Shown here piece after piece: positions 1 through 8,233 of a DNA stretch of 64,000 nucleotides (position 1 is its first letter; each line of letters starts with the position of its first letter). The translations under genes were made by a program, and so were the position numbers. This DNA is from Puia dinghuensis (GTDB taxonomy: Bacteria > Bacteroidota > Bacteroidia > Chitinophagales > Chitinophagaceae). The stretch covers positions 172,070 to 236,069 of the forward strand of contig NZ_BMJC01000004.1 in assembly GCF_014642875.1 (NCBI RefSeq), read 5' to 3'. The notes under the pieces were generated by a model that did not search any database, had not been told where the DNA came from, and saw only the letters and a program-made list of their open reading frames with translations.

Positions 1-2
1 CT

Positions 3-80
3 ATCATCGCCTTTATGAGTGAGCAAGCCAATATTGATCAGCGGAAAAGGATGTTAATACTATTAACAGAAATTCGATAA
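3..80 (+). CDS. C-terminal fragment of an unidentified protein (cut by window start)
   Basis: An open frame enters from the left edge and stops with TAA at 78-80, giving 25 visible residues that end in ...LILLTEIR. It stops 9 bases before the ATG of the next gene, so the two may be co-transcribed. The fragment is too short to name. It is listed because the frame has no internal stop and the close spacing is typical of an operon, but it could be chance. Confidence 0.35.
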   Translation: MIAFMSEQANIDQRKRMLILLTEIR

Positions 81-89
81 ATTGTAGGA

Positions 90-707
90 ATGAATTATCT
101 CGCACATGCCTATCTGTCATTCGAACTGCCGGAGATAACGGTAGGCAACCTGATCAGTGATTTTATAAAAGGCAAGCAAAAAGAAGCTTTTCCGGAAAAG
201 ATCAGACAGGGGATCATGCTCCACCGGGCTATCGACGGCTTTACCGATACTCATCCTACTACCCGCCAGGCGAAATCCTATTTCAGGGAAGCGTATGGCC
301 TGTATTCCGGTGCGCTGGTAGATATCGTTTACGACCATTTTTTGGCGAACGATGCGTTGACCTTTCCGCCCGATGAGAACAATAGCTCCCTAAAGGCCTT
401 TGCACAAAGGACTTACGAAAGGGTGGGGGACTGGCAGGCCATTCTCCCTCAACGGTTTGCCCGGTTATTCCATTATATGCGGACGCAGGACTGGTTAGCC
501 AACTATGGTCATAAGGAACTAATTTTTAACAGCTTTGAAGGATTGGCCAGACGGGCCAGCTATATGCCCCCGCCCGGGCAGGCCATAACGCTGTTTGAGA
601 CGCATTATGCCGGGCTGGAAGCCTGTTATGTGGATTTTTTTCCGGAGGTGAAAGATTTTGCGCTTCGGACCCTTCAACAGCTGCAACAGGATGGGAAAAA
701 AGAATAA
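90..707 (+). CDS. acpH: acyl carrier protein phosphodiesterase (AcpH family)
   Basis: The 205-residue product begins MNYLAHAYLS and matches the AcpH/DUF479 family, which removes the 4'-phosphopantetheine arm from holo-ACP in the cytoplasm. Family hallmarks are the N-terminal NYLAHA, the GNLISDFIKG segment near residue 20, and the GIMLHRAIDGFTDTHP segment near residue 42, which carries the metal-binding His and Asp residues of this HD-like fold. The length is normal. The product is Bacteroidota-like and complete. The next gene starts 9 bases after the stop but also has its own promoter-like box. Confidence 0.88.
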   Translation: MNYLAHAYLSFELPEITVGNLISDFIKGKQKEAFPEKIRQGIMLHRAIDGFTDTHPTTRQAKSYFREAYGLYSGALVDIVYDHFLANDALTFPPDENNSSLKAFAQRTYERVGDWQAILPQRFARLFHYMRTQDWLANYGHKELIFNSFEGLARRASYMPPPGQAITLFETHYAGLEACYVDFFPEVKDFALRTLQQLQQDGKKE

Positions 708-712
708 TTTTG
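705..712 (+). promoter_or_regulatory. TAATTTTG -7 box directly before the DUF2911 gene
   Basis: TAATTTTG fits the Bacteroidota -7 consensus TAnnTTTG and ends 4 bases before the ATG at 717. It overlaps the stop codon of acpH. If used, transcription would start at or just inside the start codon, giving a leaderless or near-leaderless mRNA. No clear TTG is seen 19-21 bases upstream, so the box is suggestive only. Confidence 0.4.
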
Positions 713-716
713 GCCC

Positions 717-1283
717 ATGAAGCAGATCGTCTTGTTAGTGAGTTTGATCATGGGTATCACTGTGGCAAAGGCGCAAACGCAGCCAACCCCTCCCAACCTG
801 GACAGTAGCCCGCTCGATATGAGCTATTATCCGGTTGACTATCCTGTGCTGAAGATACAGGACAAGGTTTCCGAACCACTGGTCGCGCGGGTAGTCTATA
901 GCCGGCCACAGAAAAGAGGCAGGAAGCTGTTTGGCGATCTTATCAGCTATGGACAGATCTGGCGACTGGGCGCCAATGAAGCGACAGAGATCGAGTTTTT
1001 CCGGGATGTGAAGATCGACAACAAGATAGCGAAGAAGGGCCGGTATACGCTGTATGCCCTCGTCAATGAAGACAAATGGACCGTCATCCTGAACAAGGAA
1101 ACCGACACCTGGGGCGCCTTCCGGTATGATTCTTCCAAAGACGTCCTGCGGAGCACGGTGGCGGTGGAAAAACGATCGGATATTGCCGAAGCTTTTTCCA
1201 TCTCCTTTCAAAAATCGGGGAAAGGCGCCGATTTGCTGTTCAGTTGGGATGATGTGCTGGTGCGGCTTCCCATAACCTGGTAG
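717..1283 (+). CDS. secreted DUF2911 family protein
   Basis: The product has 188 residues. Residues 1-19 form a signal peptide (MKQIVLLVSL..., cleavage after KAQ), so it is exported to the periplasm or beyond. The remainder matches DUF2911: a VVYSRPQKRGRKLFG segment, WRLGANEATEIEF near residue 80, then a beta-rich end with WTVILNKETDTWG. Members are common in Bacteroidota and their function is not established. The Arg/Asn/Glu-rich core (RLGANEAT) is the conserved patch. Start chosen at the ATG that gives an intact signal peptide. Confidence 0.88.
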   Translation: MKQIVLLVSLIMGITVAKAQTQPTPPNLDSSPLDMSYYPVDYPVLKIQDKVSEPLVARVVYSRPQKRGRKLFGDLISYGQIWRLGANEATEIEFFRDVKIDNKIAKKGRYTLYALVNEDKWTVILNKETDTWGAFRYDSSKDVLRSTVAVEKRSDIAEAFSISFQKSGKGADLLFSWDDVLVRLPITW

Positions 1284-1318
1284 GGCCACGGGCGCCGGAT
1301 AAATCACAAATTCACTCT

Positions 1319-3166
1319 ATGTGCGGTATTGCAGGCATTCTTTCTGCCGACGCGGCGAAGATAACTCCACAGCGGCTGAAGGACATGACTGCCGCGATTG
1401 CCCATCGCGGCCCCGATGGTGAAGGGGTCTGGATCAGCCCTTCCGGTGTGGCGGGACTGGGCCATCGCCGGCTGTCGATCATCGACCTCAGCCCTGCCGG
1501 CGCCCAACCGATGCATTACCTCAACCGCTATACGATAATCCACAACGGAGAGTTGTACAATTATCTCGAATTACGCGACATCCTGCAGGCAAAGGGCTAC
1601 ACCTTCTACTCCCGCACGGATACCGAGGTCATCGCAGCCGCCTTCGATCATTTCGGGGCGGAATGCCTCCAATATTTTGACGGCATGTTTGCTTTTGCCA
1701 TCTGGGATGAAACGACGCAGCGAGTCTTTATTGCCCGCGACCGTTTTGGCGAAAAACCGCTGTTCTTCTATCACGACGCAGCCGAATTCCTTTTTGCCAG
1801 CGAGCTGAAGGCCCTGTGGGCCGCAGGGGTGAAGAAGGAAAGCAATCTCAAAATGATCTTTAACTTCCTCACCATCGGCTATACTCAGAACCCGGCCGAT
1901 GCAGCGGAGACCTTCTTCCAAAATATCTATAAGCTGCCGGCCCGGTCGTTTCTCTTCTATCATCCCGTCACGAGAGACCTGGAGATCTCGGCCTACTGGG
2001 ACATCGAAGCAGAACAGACCCGCACCATCACCGAAGAAAACGCCATCGAAACATTCAGCCGGTTGTTCCATGCATCTGTCCACCGGCGGCTTCGCAGCGA
2101 TGTCCGGGTAGGAACAAGCCTCAGCGGTGGATTGGACAGTTCGTCGGTGGTGGCCTGTATCCTGAAGGAACAGGATGCACCTGTTGACTTACCGACCTTT
2201 TCCGCCTTATTTCCGGGCTTTGAAAAAGATGAATCCGCCTATATCGGGTTGCTTACGCGGCATTATTCCCTGCAAAATCATCCGACGACACCTACTGCCG
2301 CCGGGCTCATCAAGGATTTCGAACGGCTGGTCTATCACCAGGAAGAGCCTTTCCTTTCCTCCAGCATCTATGCCCAATGGGCCGTATACGAGCTGGCCGC
2401 CCGCAACAAGGTGAAGGTCTTACTGGACGGACAAGGCGCCGACGAACTGCTGGCCGGATACCACAAATACTACAACTGGTACTGGCAGGAGTTGTATCGC
2501 CGCGATAAGAAGACGCTTGCGCTTGAGCTGGAAGCCGCCAGGGAATCGGGGGTCAGCGAGGGCTTCACCTGGAAGAACCGGCTGGCCGCTTGGCTGCCAG
2601 GATATACCGGAGTGATCCTGAAAAAAGCGCGATCGGCACAACAACGCCGGAGCAGCGATCTCTCCCGGGACTTTATCCGGGAGTCGGGCGTCTCATATTA
2701 CGATATCCCACATATTGATAAATTGAACGGCGTTCTCTATTACAACACGTTTATGAACGGAATGGAAGAGCTTTTGCGTTACGCCGACCGCAATTCCATG
2801 GCACATGGCGTCGAAGTCAGGCTGCCTTTCCTGGATCACACACTTGTTGAATTCGTGTTCTCACTGCCCGCACACTTTAAGATCAGGCGAGGCTGGACGA
2901 AGTGGTTATTGCGCAGGAGCATGGAGGATATCCTGCCTGGGGAGATCGCCTGGCGAAAGGATAAGACCGGTTTTGAGCCGCCACAAAAAACCTGGATGGA
3001 AGACCCCATGATGCAGGAATATCTTTTCGAAGCACGGCGAACCCTGGTAAAAGCCGGTATCCTTACGCCCCGTGTCCTTCAAAAAAAAATTCAGCCGCAG
3101 GAGGTCCATGCGGCTGAAAATAGGGACTGGCGGTATCTGGTTACGGCAGCAAGCCTTTTCGCGTGA
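1319..3166 (+). CDS. asnB: asparagine synthase (glutamine-hydrolysing)
   Basis: This 615-residue enzyme makes asparagine from aspartate, glutamine and ATP. The N-terminal glutaminase domain starts MCGIAG, so the nucleophile is Cys2 after Met removal. RGPDGEG (near 31) and the NGELYN segment (near 79) are also typical. The synthetase domain has the ATP pyrophosphatase loop SGGLDSSS near residue 268 and DGQGADELLAGY near 366. Full length for class B enzymes found in capsule or amino-acid clusters. No sugar-biosynthesis genes surround it, so a role in general asparagine supply is the simplest reading. Confidence 0.9.
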   Translation: MCGIAGILSADAAKITPQRLKDMTAAIAHRGPDGEGVWISPSGVAGLGHRRLSIIDLSPAGAQPMHYLNRYTIIHNGELYNYLELRDILQAKGYTFYSRTDTEVIAAAFDHFGAECLQYFDGMFAFAIWDETTQRVFIARDRFGEKPLFFYHDAAEFLFASELKALWAAGVKKESNLKMIFNFLTIGYTQNPADAAETFFQNIYKLPARSFLFYHPVTRDLEISAYWDIEAEQTRTITEENAIETFSRLFHASVHRRLRSDVRVGTSLSGGLDSSSVVACILKEQDAPVDLPTFSALFPGFEKDESAYIGLLTRHYSLQNHPTTPTAAGLIKDFERLVYHQEEPFLSSSIYAQWAVYELAARNKVKVLLDGQGADELLAGYHKYYNWYWQELYRRDKKTLALELEAARESGVSEGFTWKNRLAAWLPGYTGVILKKARSAQQRRSSDLSRDFIRESGVSYYDIPHIDKLNGVLYYNTFMNGMEELLRYADRNSMAHGVEVRLPFLDHTLVEFVFSLPAHFKIRRGWTKWLLRRSMEDILPGEIAWRKDKTGFEPPQKTWMEDPMMQEYLFEARRTLVKAGILTPRVLQKKIQPQEVHAAENRDWRYLVTAASLFA

Positions 3167-3177
3167 GATGCGGCGGC

Positions 3178-3642
3178 TTAGCTGGCCTTCTTGTATTTTT
3201 CCACTACCTGCATGATTCCGTCGGTATTGGACTTAACGGTGATCCAGTTGTCGGCATCTTCCAGCTTGATATAATATTCAACGGAATTGTCGTTTGTCAC
3301 TTCGGTGACGCCAAACACCTTCTTATCTGCATATTTCTTTTGCAGCCGGTAAAGGATGTTGACGGGAAGGTTCTTCTCCGAGTAATAGCGCAGTGAATTG
3401 AGGAAATTCCCATCCTTATCATATTCCACTTTTGTAAGGATGTCGCCTTGTTTGAAGTTGACCATGTACCTGTCTTCGGTTTCCGCCCATTTTACCTGCT
3501 GAGCATCGGGGAAGGTCTTGTGAAAGGCCTGCAATAATTTATCGCTGATGTTGATATCCGAGGCTGCGAAGGTTCTCCCTGCGGACAGGGCGAAAAGGCA
3601 GCAAGCGATGAGTAAGCTTCTTTGAAGGAGTCTGCGTGCCAT
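3178..3642 (-). CDS. secreted PepSY-like protein
   Basis: The 154-residue product has a signal peptide (hydrophobic LLIACCLFALSAG, cleavage after TFA near residue 27). The mature part reads as two repeats of a beta-lactamase-inhibitor-like/PepSY-like fold: FHKTFPDAQQVKWAETEDRYMVNF followed by a KVEYDKDGNFLNSLRYY segment. Such proteins are abundant in Bacteroidota envelopes, and the function is unknown. It is convergent with asnB, the two stops being 11 bases apart. Expression probably comes from its own promoter in the 278-base gap to its right. Confidence 0.78.
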   Translation of the reverse strand: MARRLLQRSLLIACCLFALSAGRTFAASDINISDKLLQAFHKTFPDAQQVKWAETEDRYMVNFKQGDILTKVEYDKDGNFLNSLRYYSEKNLPVNILYRLQKKYADKKVFGVTEVTNDNSVEYYIKLEDADNWITVKSNTDGIMQVVEKYKKAS

Positions 3643-3908
3643 AGCATTTATTTTTTAAAGTTTTTTGAAACAAGTTCATTTGATGATGTAAAACTATAGT
3701 GTAAAAGAGCCGGTGTCAAGCATTTCTACATCTCCGGCAACCCTTGTCCAGAGCGGATTACAACTGTATAGTTGCGCGTTCGACCAAAGGAGGTAAAACC
3801 ACTTATTAAACCGGTGAAAAGGTGCGTGAAGCCGTCAGCGCCGTGTTGCATTTTAGGGGTTAAGCTTTTGTTAAACTGGATAAGCATATATGAGTGGTTG
3901 TCCCTTTG

Positions 3909-3916
3909 TATCTTTA
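3909..3916 (+). promoter_or_regulatory. TATCTTTA -7-like box before the PLP enzyme
   Basis: TATCTTTA differs from TAnnTTTG at one position and lies 4 bases before the ATG at 3921, again predicting an mRNA with almost no leader. The rest of the 3643-3920 gap holds A+T-rich sequence for two divergent genes. I saw no convincing terminator or RNA gene in it. Confidence 0.35.
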
Positions 3917-3920
3917 GCCA

Positions 3921-5060
3921 ATGAAACTATCTACAAAACTTATACATGCAGGAGTAGAGCCGGACCCTTCCACCGGCGCCATCATGACTCCCATCTATCA
4001 GACCTCTACTTATGTCCAAAGCGCACCGGGTGTGCATAAAGGCTATGAGTATGCCCGTTCGCAAAACCCTACGCGCGCCGCACTGGAAGCCGCTCTTGCC
4101 CAGATAGAGAATGGCCGGCATGGTCTCTGTTTCAGCAGTGGCGTTGCCGCGAGCGATGCTGTCCTTCGTCTGCTCGTCCCGGGCGATGAAGTAATTGCGT
4201 GCAACGATCTGTATGGCGGAACGTACCGCTTGTTCACGAAGATCTTCGAGAAGACCGGCATCCGGTTCCATTTTGTCAATATGCAGGAGGCAGAAGCTAT
4301 TCGTCCTTATATTAATGCCAAGACCCGGCTCATCTGGGCGGAAACGCCGACCAATCCGCTGATGAATATTGTGGATATCGAAGCATTGGCATCGATCGCA
4401 AAAGAGAAGCGCATCCTGCTTTGCGTCGACAATACCTTTGCTTCGCCGTATCTGCAGAACCCGCTTGACCTGGGCGCCGACATCGTCCTGCACAGCGCCA
4501 CCAAATACCTGGGCGGACATAGTGACGTGATCCACGGCTGTCTGGTGATGAACGATGATGAGCTGCGGGAGAAATTATATTTTGTCCAGAAGAGCTGTGG
4601 CGCCGTACCCGGACCACAGGACTGTTTTCTGGTGCTGCGAGGTTTAAAGACCTTACATGTTCGGATGGACCGCCATTGCATCAATGGGGAAGTCATCGCG
4701 CATTGGTTGCGGAGTCATCCCAAAGTGGGAAAGGTCTATTGGTGCGGATTCCAGGACCATCCCGGCTACGCCATCGCCAGGAAGCAGATGCGGGGCTTTG
4801 GCGGGATGATGAGCTTTACGTTAAAGGACGATAGTCTTGAAGCCGCGAAGAAGGTATTGTCCTCCACCAGGCTCCTTGCGCTGGCCGAGAGTCTTGGCGG
4901 CGTGGAATCGCTGATCAATCACCCGGCGAGTATGACCCATGCGTCCATCCCGCGGGAAGAACGGCTTAAAAACGGGTTGACCGACTCGCTCATCCGCCTC
5001 AGCATCGGCATCGAAGACGTGGACGATCTTAAAGCCGACCTCAGTGAAGCCATCGGTTAG
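3921..5060 (+). CDS. trans-sulfuration PLP enzyme (cystathionine gamma-synthase/lyase family)
   Basis: This 379-residue protein is a Cys/Met-metabolism PLP-dependent enzyme. Diagnostic segments are YEYARSQNPTR (near 43), CFSSGVAASDA (near 70), ETPTNPLMNI, VDNTFASPYLQNP (near 169) and HSATKYLGGHSD, where Lys195 forms the aldimine with PLP. C-terminal ESLGGVESLINHPASMTHA is also canonical. Sequence alone does not separate gamma-synthase (MetB) from gamma-lyase. Its stop overlaps the next start by 17 bases, so the two are probably one transcript. Confidence 0.9.
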   Translation: MKLSTKLIHAGVEPDPSTGAIMTPIYQTSTYVQSAPGVHKGYEYARSQNPTRAALEAALAQIENGRHGLCFSSGVAASDAVLRLLVPGDEVIACNDLYGGTYRLFTKIFEKTGIRFHFVNMQEAEAIRPYINAKTRLIWAETPTNPLMNIVDIEALASIAKEKRILLCVDNTFASPYLQNPLDLGADIVLHSATKYLGGHSDVIHGCLVMNDDELREKLYFVQKSCGAVPGPQDCFLVLRGLKTLHVRMDRHCINGEVIAHWLRSHPKVGKVYWCGFQDHPGYAIARKQMRGFGGMMSFTLKDDSLEAAKKVLSSTRLLALAESLGGVESLINHPASMTHASIPREERLKNGLTDSLIRLSIGIEDVDDLKADLSEAIG

Positions 5061-5931
5061 ACCGGCTGGCGGCGACGCTGCGAAGCCGGAGCGCGCGCGG
5101 CTGAAGGAGCTCAGCGCTTTCCTCAACAGGAAAGTGGCCGAATATAACCGGCCTTCCTTTATTGCCAGCGACCCGGTGAGCATCCCGCACCAATTTACCC
5201 GGCAGCAGGATATCGAGATCGCCGGCTTCTTTTCGGCTATCTTCTCCTGGGGCAACAGGACGACTATCATCCGCAAAGCGGACGAGCTGATGCAGCTGAT
5301 GGATCGGGCCCCGCACCAGTTCGTCCTGCAACATACCGATGCCGATCTGAAAAAGCTGCTGGATTTCCGTCACCGGACGTTCAACGCCACCGATCTGTTG
5401 TACTTTGTCGCGTTTTTCCATCATCATTATAGTCATTATGACTCGCTGGAGGATGCCTTTTTACGTCCCTGGGAAGAGCGGGGGGCTGCACCCGATGGGG
5501 CGGCCGCGGGTGCGGGGCCTGCGGATGGAGGGCCTGTACCCGATGGCTGGGAGGCCGAGCGCGCACTGTCGGCATTCTACCATTACTTTTTCTCTTTGGA
5601 CGAGACGCCACCCCGGACGCGCAAGCATATTGCATCGCCGGAAAAGCGTTCGAGCTGCAAGCGAATCAATATGTTCCTCCGCTGGATGGTGCGGCGGGAT
5701 GAGAATGGTGTCGATTTTGGTCTTTGGCGGCGTATCCCTCCTGCCCGCCTCGTCTGTCCGCTCGACGTGCATGTAGCCAGGGTGGCAAAGAAATTTGGCC
5801 TGCTGTCACGGCCGCAGGCCGACTGGCTGGCGGCAATGGAGCTGACGGCTCACCTGCTGCAGTTGGACCCCGATGATCCCGTCAAATACGATTTTGCTTT
5901 ATTTGGATTGGGCGTGATGGAAAAATTCTGA
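5044..5931 (+). CDS. TIGR02757 family protein (DUF2400)
   Basis: The start is GTG at 5044, overlapping the preceding gene by 17 bases. No closer ATG precedes the conserved segment KVAEYNRPSFIASDPVSIPH. The body matches TIGR02757: EIAGFFSAIFSWGNRTTII, KRINMFLRWMVRRDENGVDFG, and a closing DPVKYDFALFGLGVMEKF. The helical fold resembles DNA glycosylases, but no activity is established. A Gly/Ala/Pro-rich stretch of about 30 residues (near 143-172, AAAGAGPADGG...) interrupts the protein where relatives, as I recall them, have a short linker. The length of 295 versus about 255 reflects this insert and the longer N-terminus. Confidence 0.82.
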   Translation: MKPSVRPAGGDAAKPERARLKELSAFLNRKVAEYNRPSFIASDPVSIPHQFTRQQDIEIAGFFSAIFSWGNRTTIIRKADELMQLMDRAPHQFVLQHTDADLKKLLDFRHRTFNATDLLYFVAFFHHHYSHYDSLEDAFLRPWEERGAAPDGAAAGAGPADGGPVPDGWEAERALSAFYHYFFSLDETPPRTRKHIASPEKRSSCKRINMFLRWMVRRDENGVDFGLWRRIPPARLVCPLDVHVARVAKKFGLLSRPQADWLAAMELTAHLLQLDPDDPVKYDFALFGLGVMEKF

Positions 5932-5963
5932 ACAACAGCTTTTTTTCATTGTTATCGTTACCT

Positions 5964-5971
5964 TACTTTTG
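5964..5971 (+). promoter_or_regulatory. TACTTTTG -7 box for the 6001-7518 gene pair
   Basis: TACTTTTG is an exact TAnnTTTG match about 30 bases before the ATG at 6001, leaving a leader of about 22 bases. A T-run but no clean TTG is found 20 bases further upstream. Confidence 0.5.
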
Positions 5972-6000
5972 GTATATAAACCAATCAGCTAGAGGTAAAT

Positions 6001-6324
6001 ATGTACGACACCGAACAACTTATACAGGAGCTGAACGGGTCGTTTGGCTGGGAGCTGGCCCGGGGACTCAGGCCGGAGGAATTGGAAGAGCTGTTGGCAG
6101 AGAATTTGAACCGATGGATACTAACGGATTTCAATGCCTTGTTACAATTCCTGTACCGCATCGACATCAGTGAAACGAGAGTACGAAGCCTCTTAAAAGA
6201 AGAGCCAAATGAAGATGCCGGTCGACTACTGGCAAAACTGGTTTTGGAAAGGCAATGGCAAAAAATGCAGACCCGGCAGCAGTTCAGGTCCGGGGATGCA
6301 AGTAGCGATGAAGAAAGATGGTAG
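6001..6324 (+). CDS. conserved hypothetical protein, co-transcribed with GNAT-like gene
   Basis: The small acidic protein has 107 residues and is predicted to be helical: MYDTEQLIQELNG, then a GLRPEELEELLAENLNRWI segment and an LLAKLVLERQW segment. No signal peptide, membrane segment or enzyme motif is visible. The next gene starts 3 bases after the stop, so translation is probably coupled. I do not recognise a named family. Having its own promoter box upstream supports that it is real. Confidence 0.7.
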   Translation: MYDTEQLIQELNGSFGWELARGLRPEELEELLAENLNRWILTDFNALLQFLYRIDISETRVRSLLKEEPNEDAGRLLAKLVLERQWQKMQTRQQFRSGDASSDEERW

Positions 6325-6327
6325 AAT

Positions 6328-7518
6328 ATGCAACTCATCGAAGTATCCAATCGATCGGCAGATCGGCAATTTATCGATCTTCCCAGGACCTTGTACAAAA
6401 GGGATGCAGCCTGGATATGTCCGCTTGATGCGGATATAGCTGCTGTATTCGACACCAGCCGCAACAGCTTTTTCTCTCACGGCCGTTGCACCCGCTGGAT
6501 ATTACTGGATGGTGCCGGCAGGACCATCGGCCGCATCGCCGCTTTTATCAATTATCAAAAAGCTTACCTGTATCCCCAGCCGACCGGCGGAATGGGTTTT
6601 TTCGAATGCATCGATGACGAGAAAGCCGGCCATATGCTGCTGGATGCCGCCCGCGACTGGTTGCAGGCAGAAGGCATGCAGGCCATGGAGGGGCCTGTCA
6701 ATTTCGGAGAAAATGATAAATACTGGGGATTGCTCGTCGAAGGGTTCAAATCTCCTACGCTTGGCATGAACTATAATCCACCCTATTATAGCAGGATCCT
6801 CGAATCCTATGGTTTCGAGAAACATTATGACCAGCTGACCAATTTCCTCGACGCAACCATACCGCTGCCTGAGCGGTTTACCCGCATCTCGGACTGGGTG
6901 ATGAAAAAGCCCGGATATACCTTCGAGCATTTCTCTATGAAGCAAAAGGAGAAGTTCTTCGCCGATTTCCAGGAAGTGTATAATGATGCCTGGTGCGAAT
7001 TCGAGAACTTCACCCCGCTCGAGATGCCGACGATCCGCGAATCATTCCGGCAGATGCGCCCGGTGATGGATGAGAAGATCATCTGGTTCGCCTACTACCA
7101 GGGCGAGCCTATCGCCTTTATCCTTTGCCTGCCGGATGTCAATCAATTGCTCAGGCACGTCAATGGCCGGCTCGACCTGTTGGGGAAACTAAAATTCCTG
7201 TGGTACAAGTACACCTCTACCGTCGACCGCTTACGGATCATCGTCATGGGCGCCAAGCAGAGATTTCAACAGCATGGCATAGAGTCCGCCCTTATCCGCT
7301 GCCTCCAGAAGGAGGTGTTGCCAAGGGGAACCATCAAAGGTGTGGAGCTTGCCTGGGTGGGTGATTTTAATACGAAGATGATCGCGCTGCACGAGGCTAC
7401 GGGCGCCAAAAGAGACAAGGTTCACCGAACCTACCGCTATATCTTCCCTCCGGCTTCCCGGCCTTCCGATGTGGCCCAGTCGTCGCTGGAAGGGCAATTA
7501 CAATTATCAATACATTAA
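6328..7518 (+). CDS. GNAT-superfamily-like protein
   Basis: The 396-residue cytoplasmic protein belongs to a Bacteroidota family annotated as GNAT-like. MQLIEVSNRSADRQFIDLPRTLY starts the first half, GPVNFGENDKYWGLLVEGF lies near 120, and the C-terminal half has an acetyltransferase-like layout (IIWFAYYQGEPIAFILCLPD, then GVELAWVGDFNTKMIALHEATGA). The substrate is unknown. The C-terminus overlaps the convergent hydroxylase gene by 12 bases (7507-7518). Assignment rests on fold-like pattern, not on a proven acetyl-CoA site. Confidence 0.68.
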   Translation: MQLIEVSNRSADRQFIDLPRTLYKRDAAWICPLDADIAAVFDTSRNSFFSHGRCTRWILLDGAGRTIGRIAAFINYQKAYLYPQPTGGMGFFECIDDEKAGHMLLDAARDWLQAEGMQAMEGPVNFGENDKYWGLLVEGFKSPTLGMNYNPPYYSRILESYGFEKHYDQLTNFLDATIPLPERFTRISDWVMKKPGYTFEHFSMKQKEKFFADFQEVYNDAWCEFENFTPLEMPTIRESFRQMRPVMDEKIIWFAYYQGEPIAFILCLPDVNQLLRHVNGRLDLLGKLKFLWYKYTSTVDRLRIIVMGAKQRFQQHGIESALIRCLQKEVLPRGTIKGVELAWVGDFNTKMIALHEATGAKRDKVHRTYRYIFPPASRPSDVAQSSLEGQLQLSIH

Positions 7519-8163
7519 TTCCTTCACTTTCTCCTTGTCTTCTTTTTCTTTCCTGAGGTCGAACATGGTGCCAAAGACGCGATCCCAAAGGGTGCTGCTT
7601 ACGCCGTAGCCTTTGTGCTCGTCCTTGTAATGGTGGAGGTGATGGTTGCGCCACAAAGGCTTCATCCATTTAAAGGGAGGATTCCAGGCGTGAATGGCGT
7701 AATGCATGCTGCCATACAGGAGGTAGCCCAGCATGAAACCGGGGAAGAATGCGAACACATTGGCGCCCATGGTCAGACGCATGAGGAAGAACACGGTGGA
7801 CGCTATGATCAGACTGGGGACGGGAGGCATGAACAGCCGCTCTTTATCCCGTGGAAAATGGTGATGGTTGCCGTGCATGGTATAAATGAAGCGCTGAGCC
7901 CTTTCGCTTTCCGCGATGGCGTGAAAAGCAAACCGGTGCATAAGGTATTCAAAGAAGGTCCAGAAGAAGATGCCGCCAAAAAAGGTCAGGCCGACACGGA
8001 GGATGGGATATTGCAGGTCGGCCCCGGCATGATAAAGGAAATAAACAATTACAGGAAGATACATCCCCCAAATAACCAGAGGATGGGTCTTTGTCAGCAT
8101 TTCCAGGTATTGGTTCTTAAATAATTGAGCCTGCCCTTTATTATTGATCTTTTCGAATTTCAT
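7507..8163 (-). CDS. sterol desaturase / fatty acid hydroxylase family membrane protein
   Basis: The 218-residue integral membrane di-iron oxygenase carries spaced His motifs: EYLMHRFAFH (near 91), HGNHHHFPRD (near 118), and late SMHYAIH and RNHHLHHYKD. Four hydrophobic segments hold the metal site at the membrane face. Relatives hydroxylate the 2-position of fatty acyl chains (FA2H type), which fits Bacteroidota sphingolipids. I chose the ATG at 8163 rather than one at 8250 that would overlap the upstream desaturase, because similarity begins at MKFEKINNKG. It probably forms an operon with the desaturase 70 bases upstream. Confidence 0.82.
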   Translation of the reverse strand: MKFEKINNKGQAQLFKNQYLEMLTKTHPLVIWGMYLPVIVYFLYHAGADLQYPILRVGLTFFGGIFFWTFFEYLMHRFAFHAIAESERAQRFIYTMHGNHHHFPRDKERLFMPPVPSLIIASTVFFLMRLTMGANVFAFFPGFMLGYLLYGSMHYAIHAWNPPFKWMKPLWRNHHLHHYKDEHKGYGVSSTLWDRVFGTMFDLRKEKEDKEKVKELMY

Positions 8164-8233
8164 GACGATCTGGAATTTGGGTATAAAAATACGAAGAAGC
8201 TGCCAACAATGAGCATCGGCGCCGGACCAGCTT

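Noticed and set aside
735-1307. A 190-codon open frame antisense to the DUF2911 gene
   Set aside because: Shadow of a well-supported gene; no signal peptide or recognised domain.
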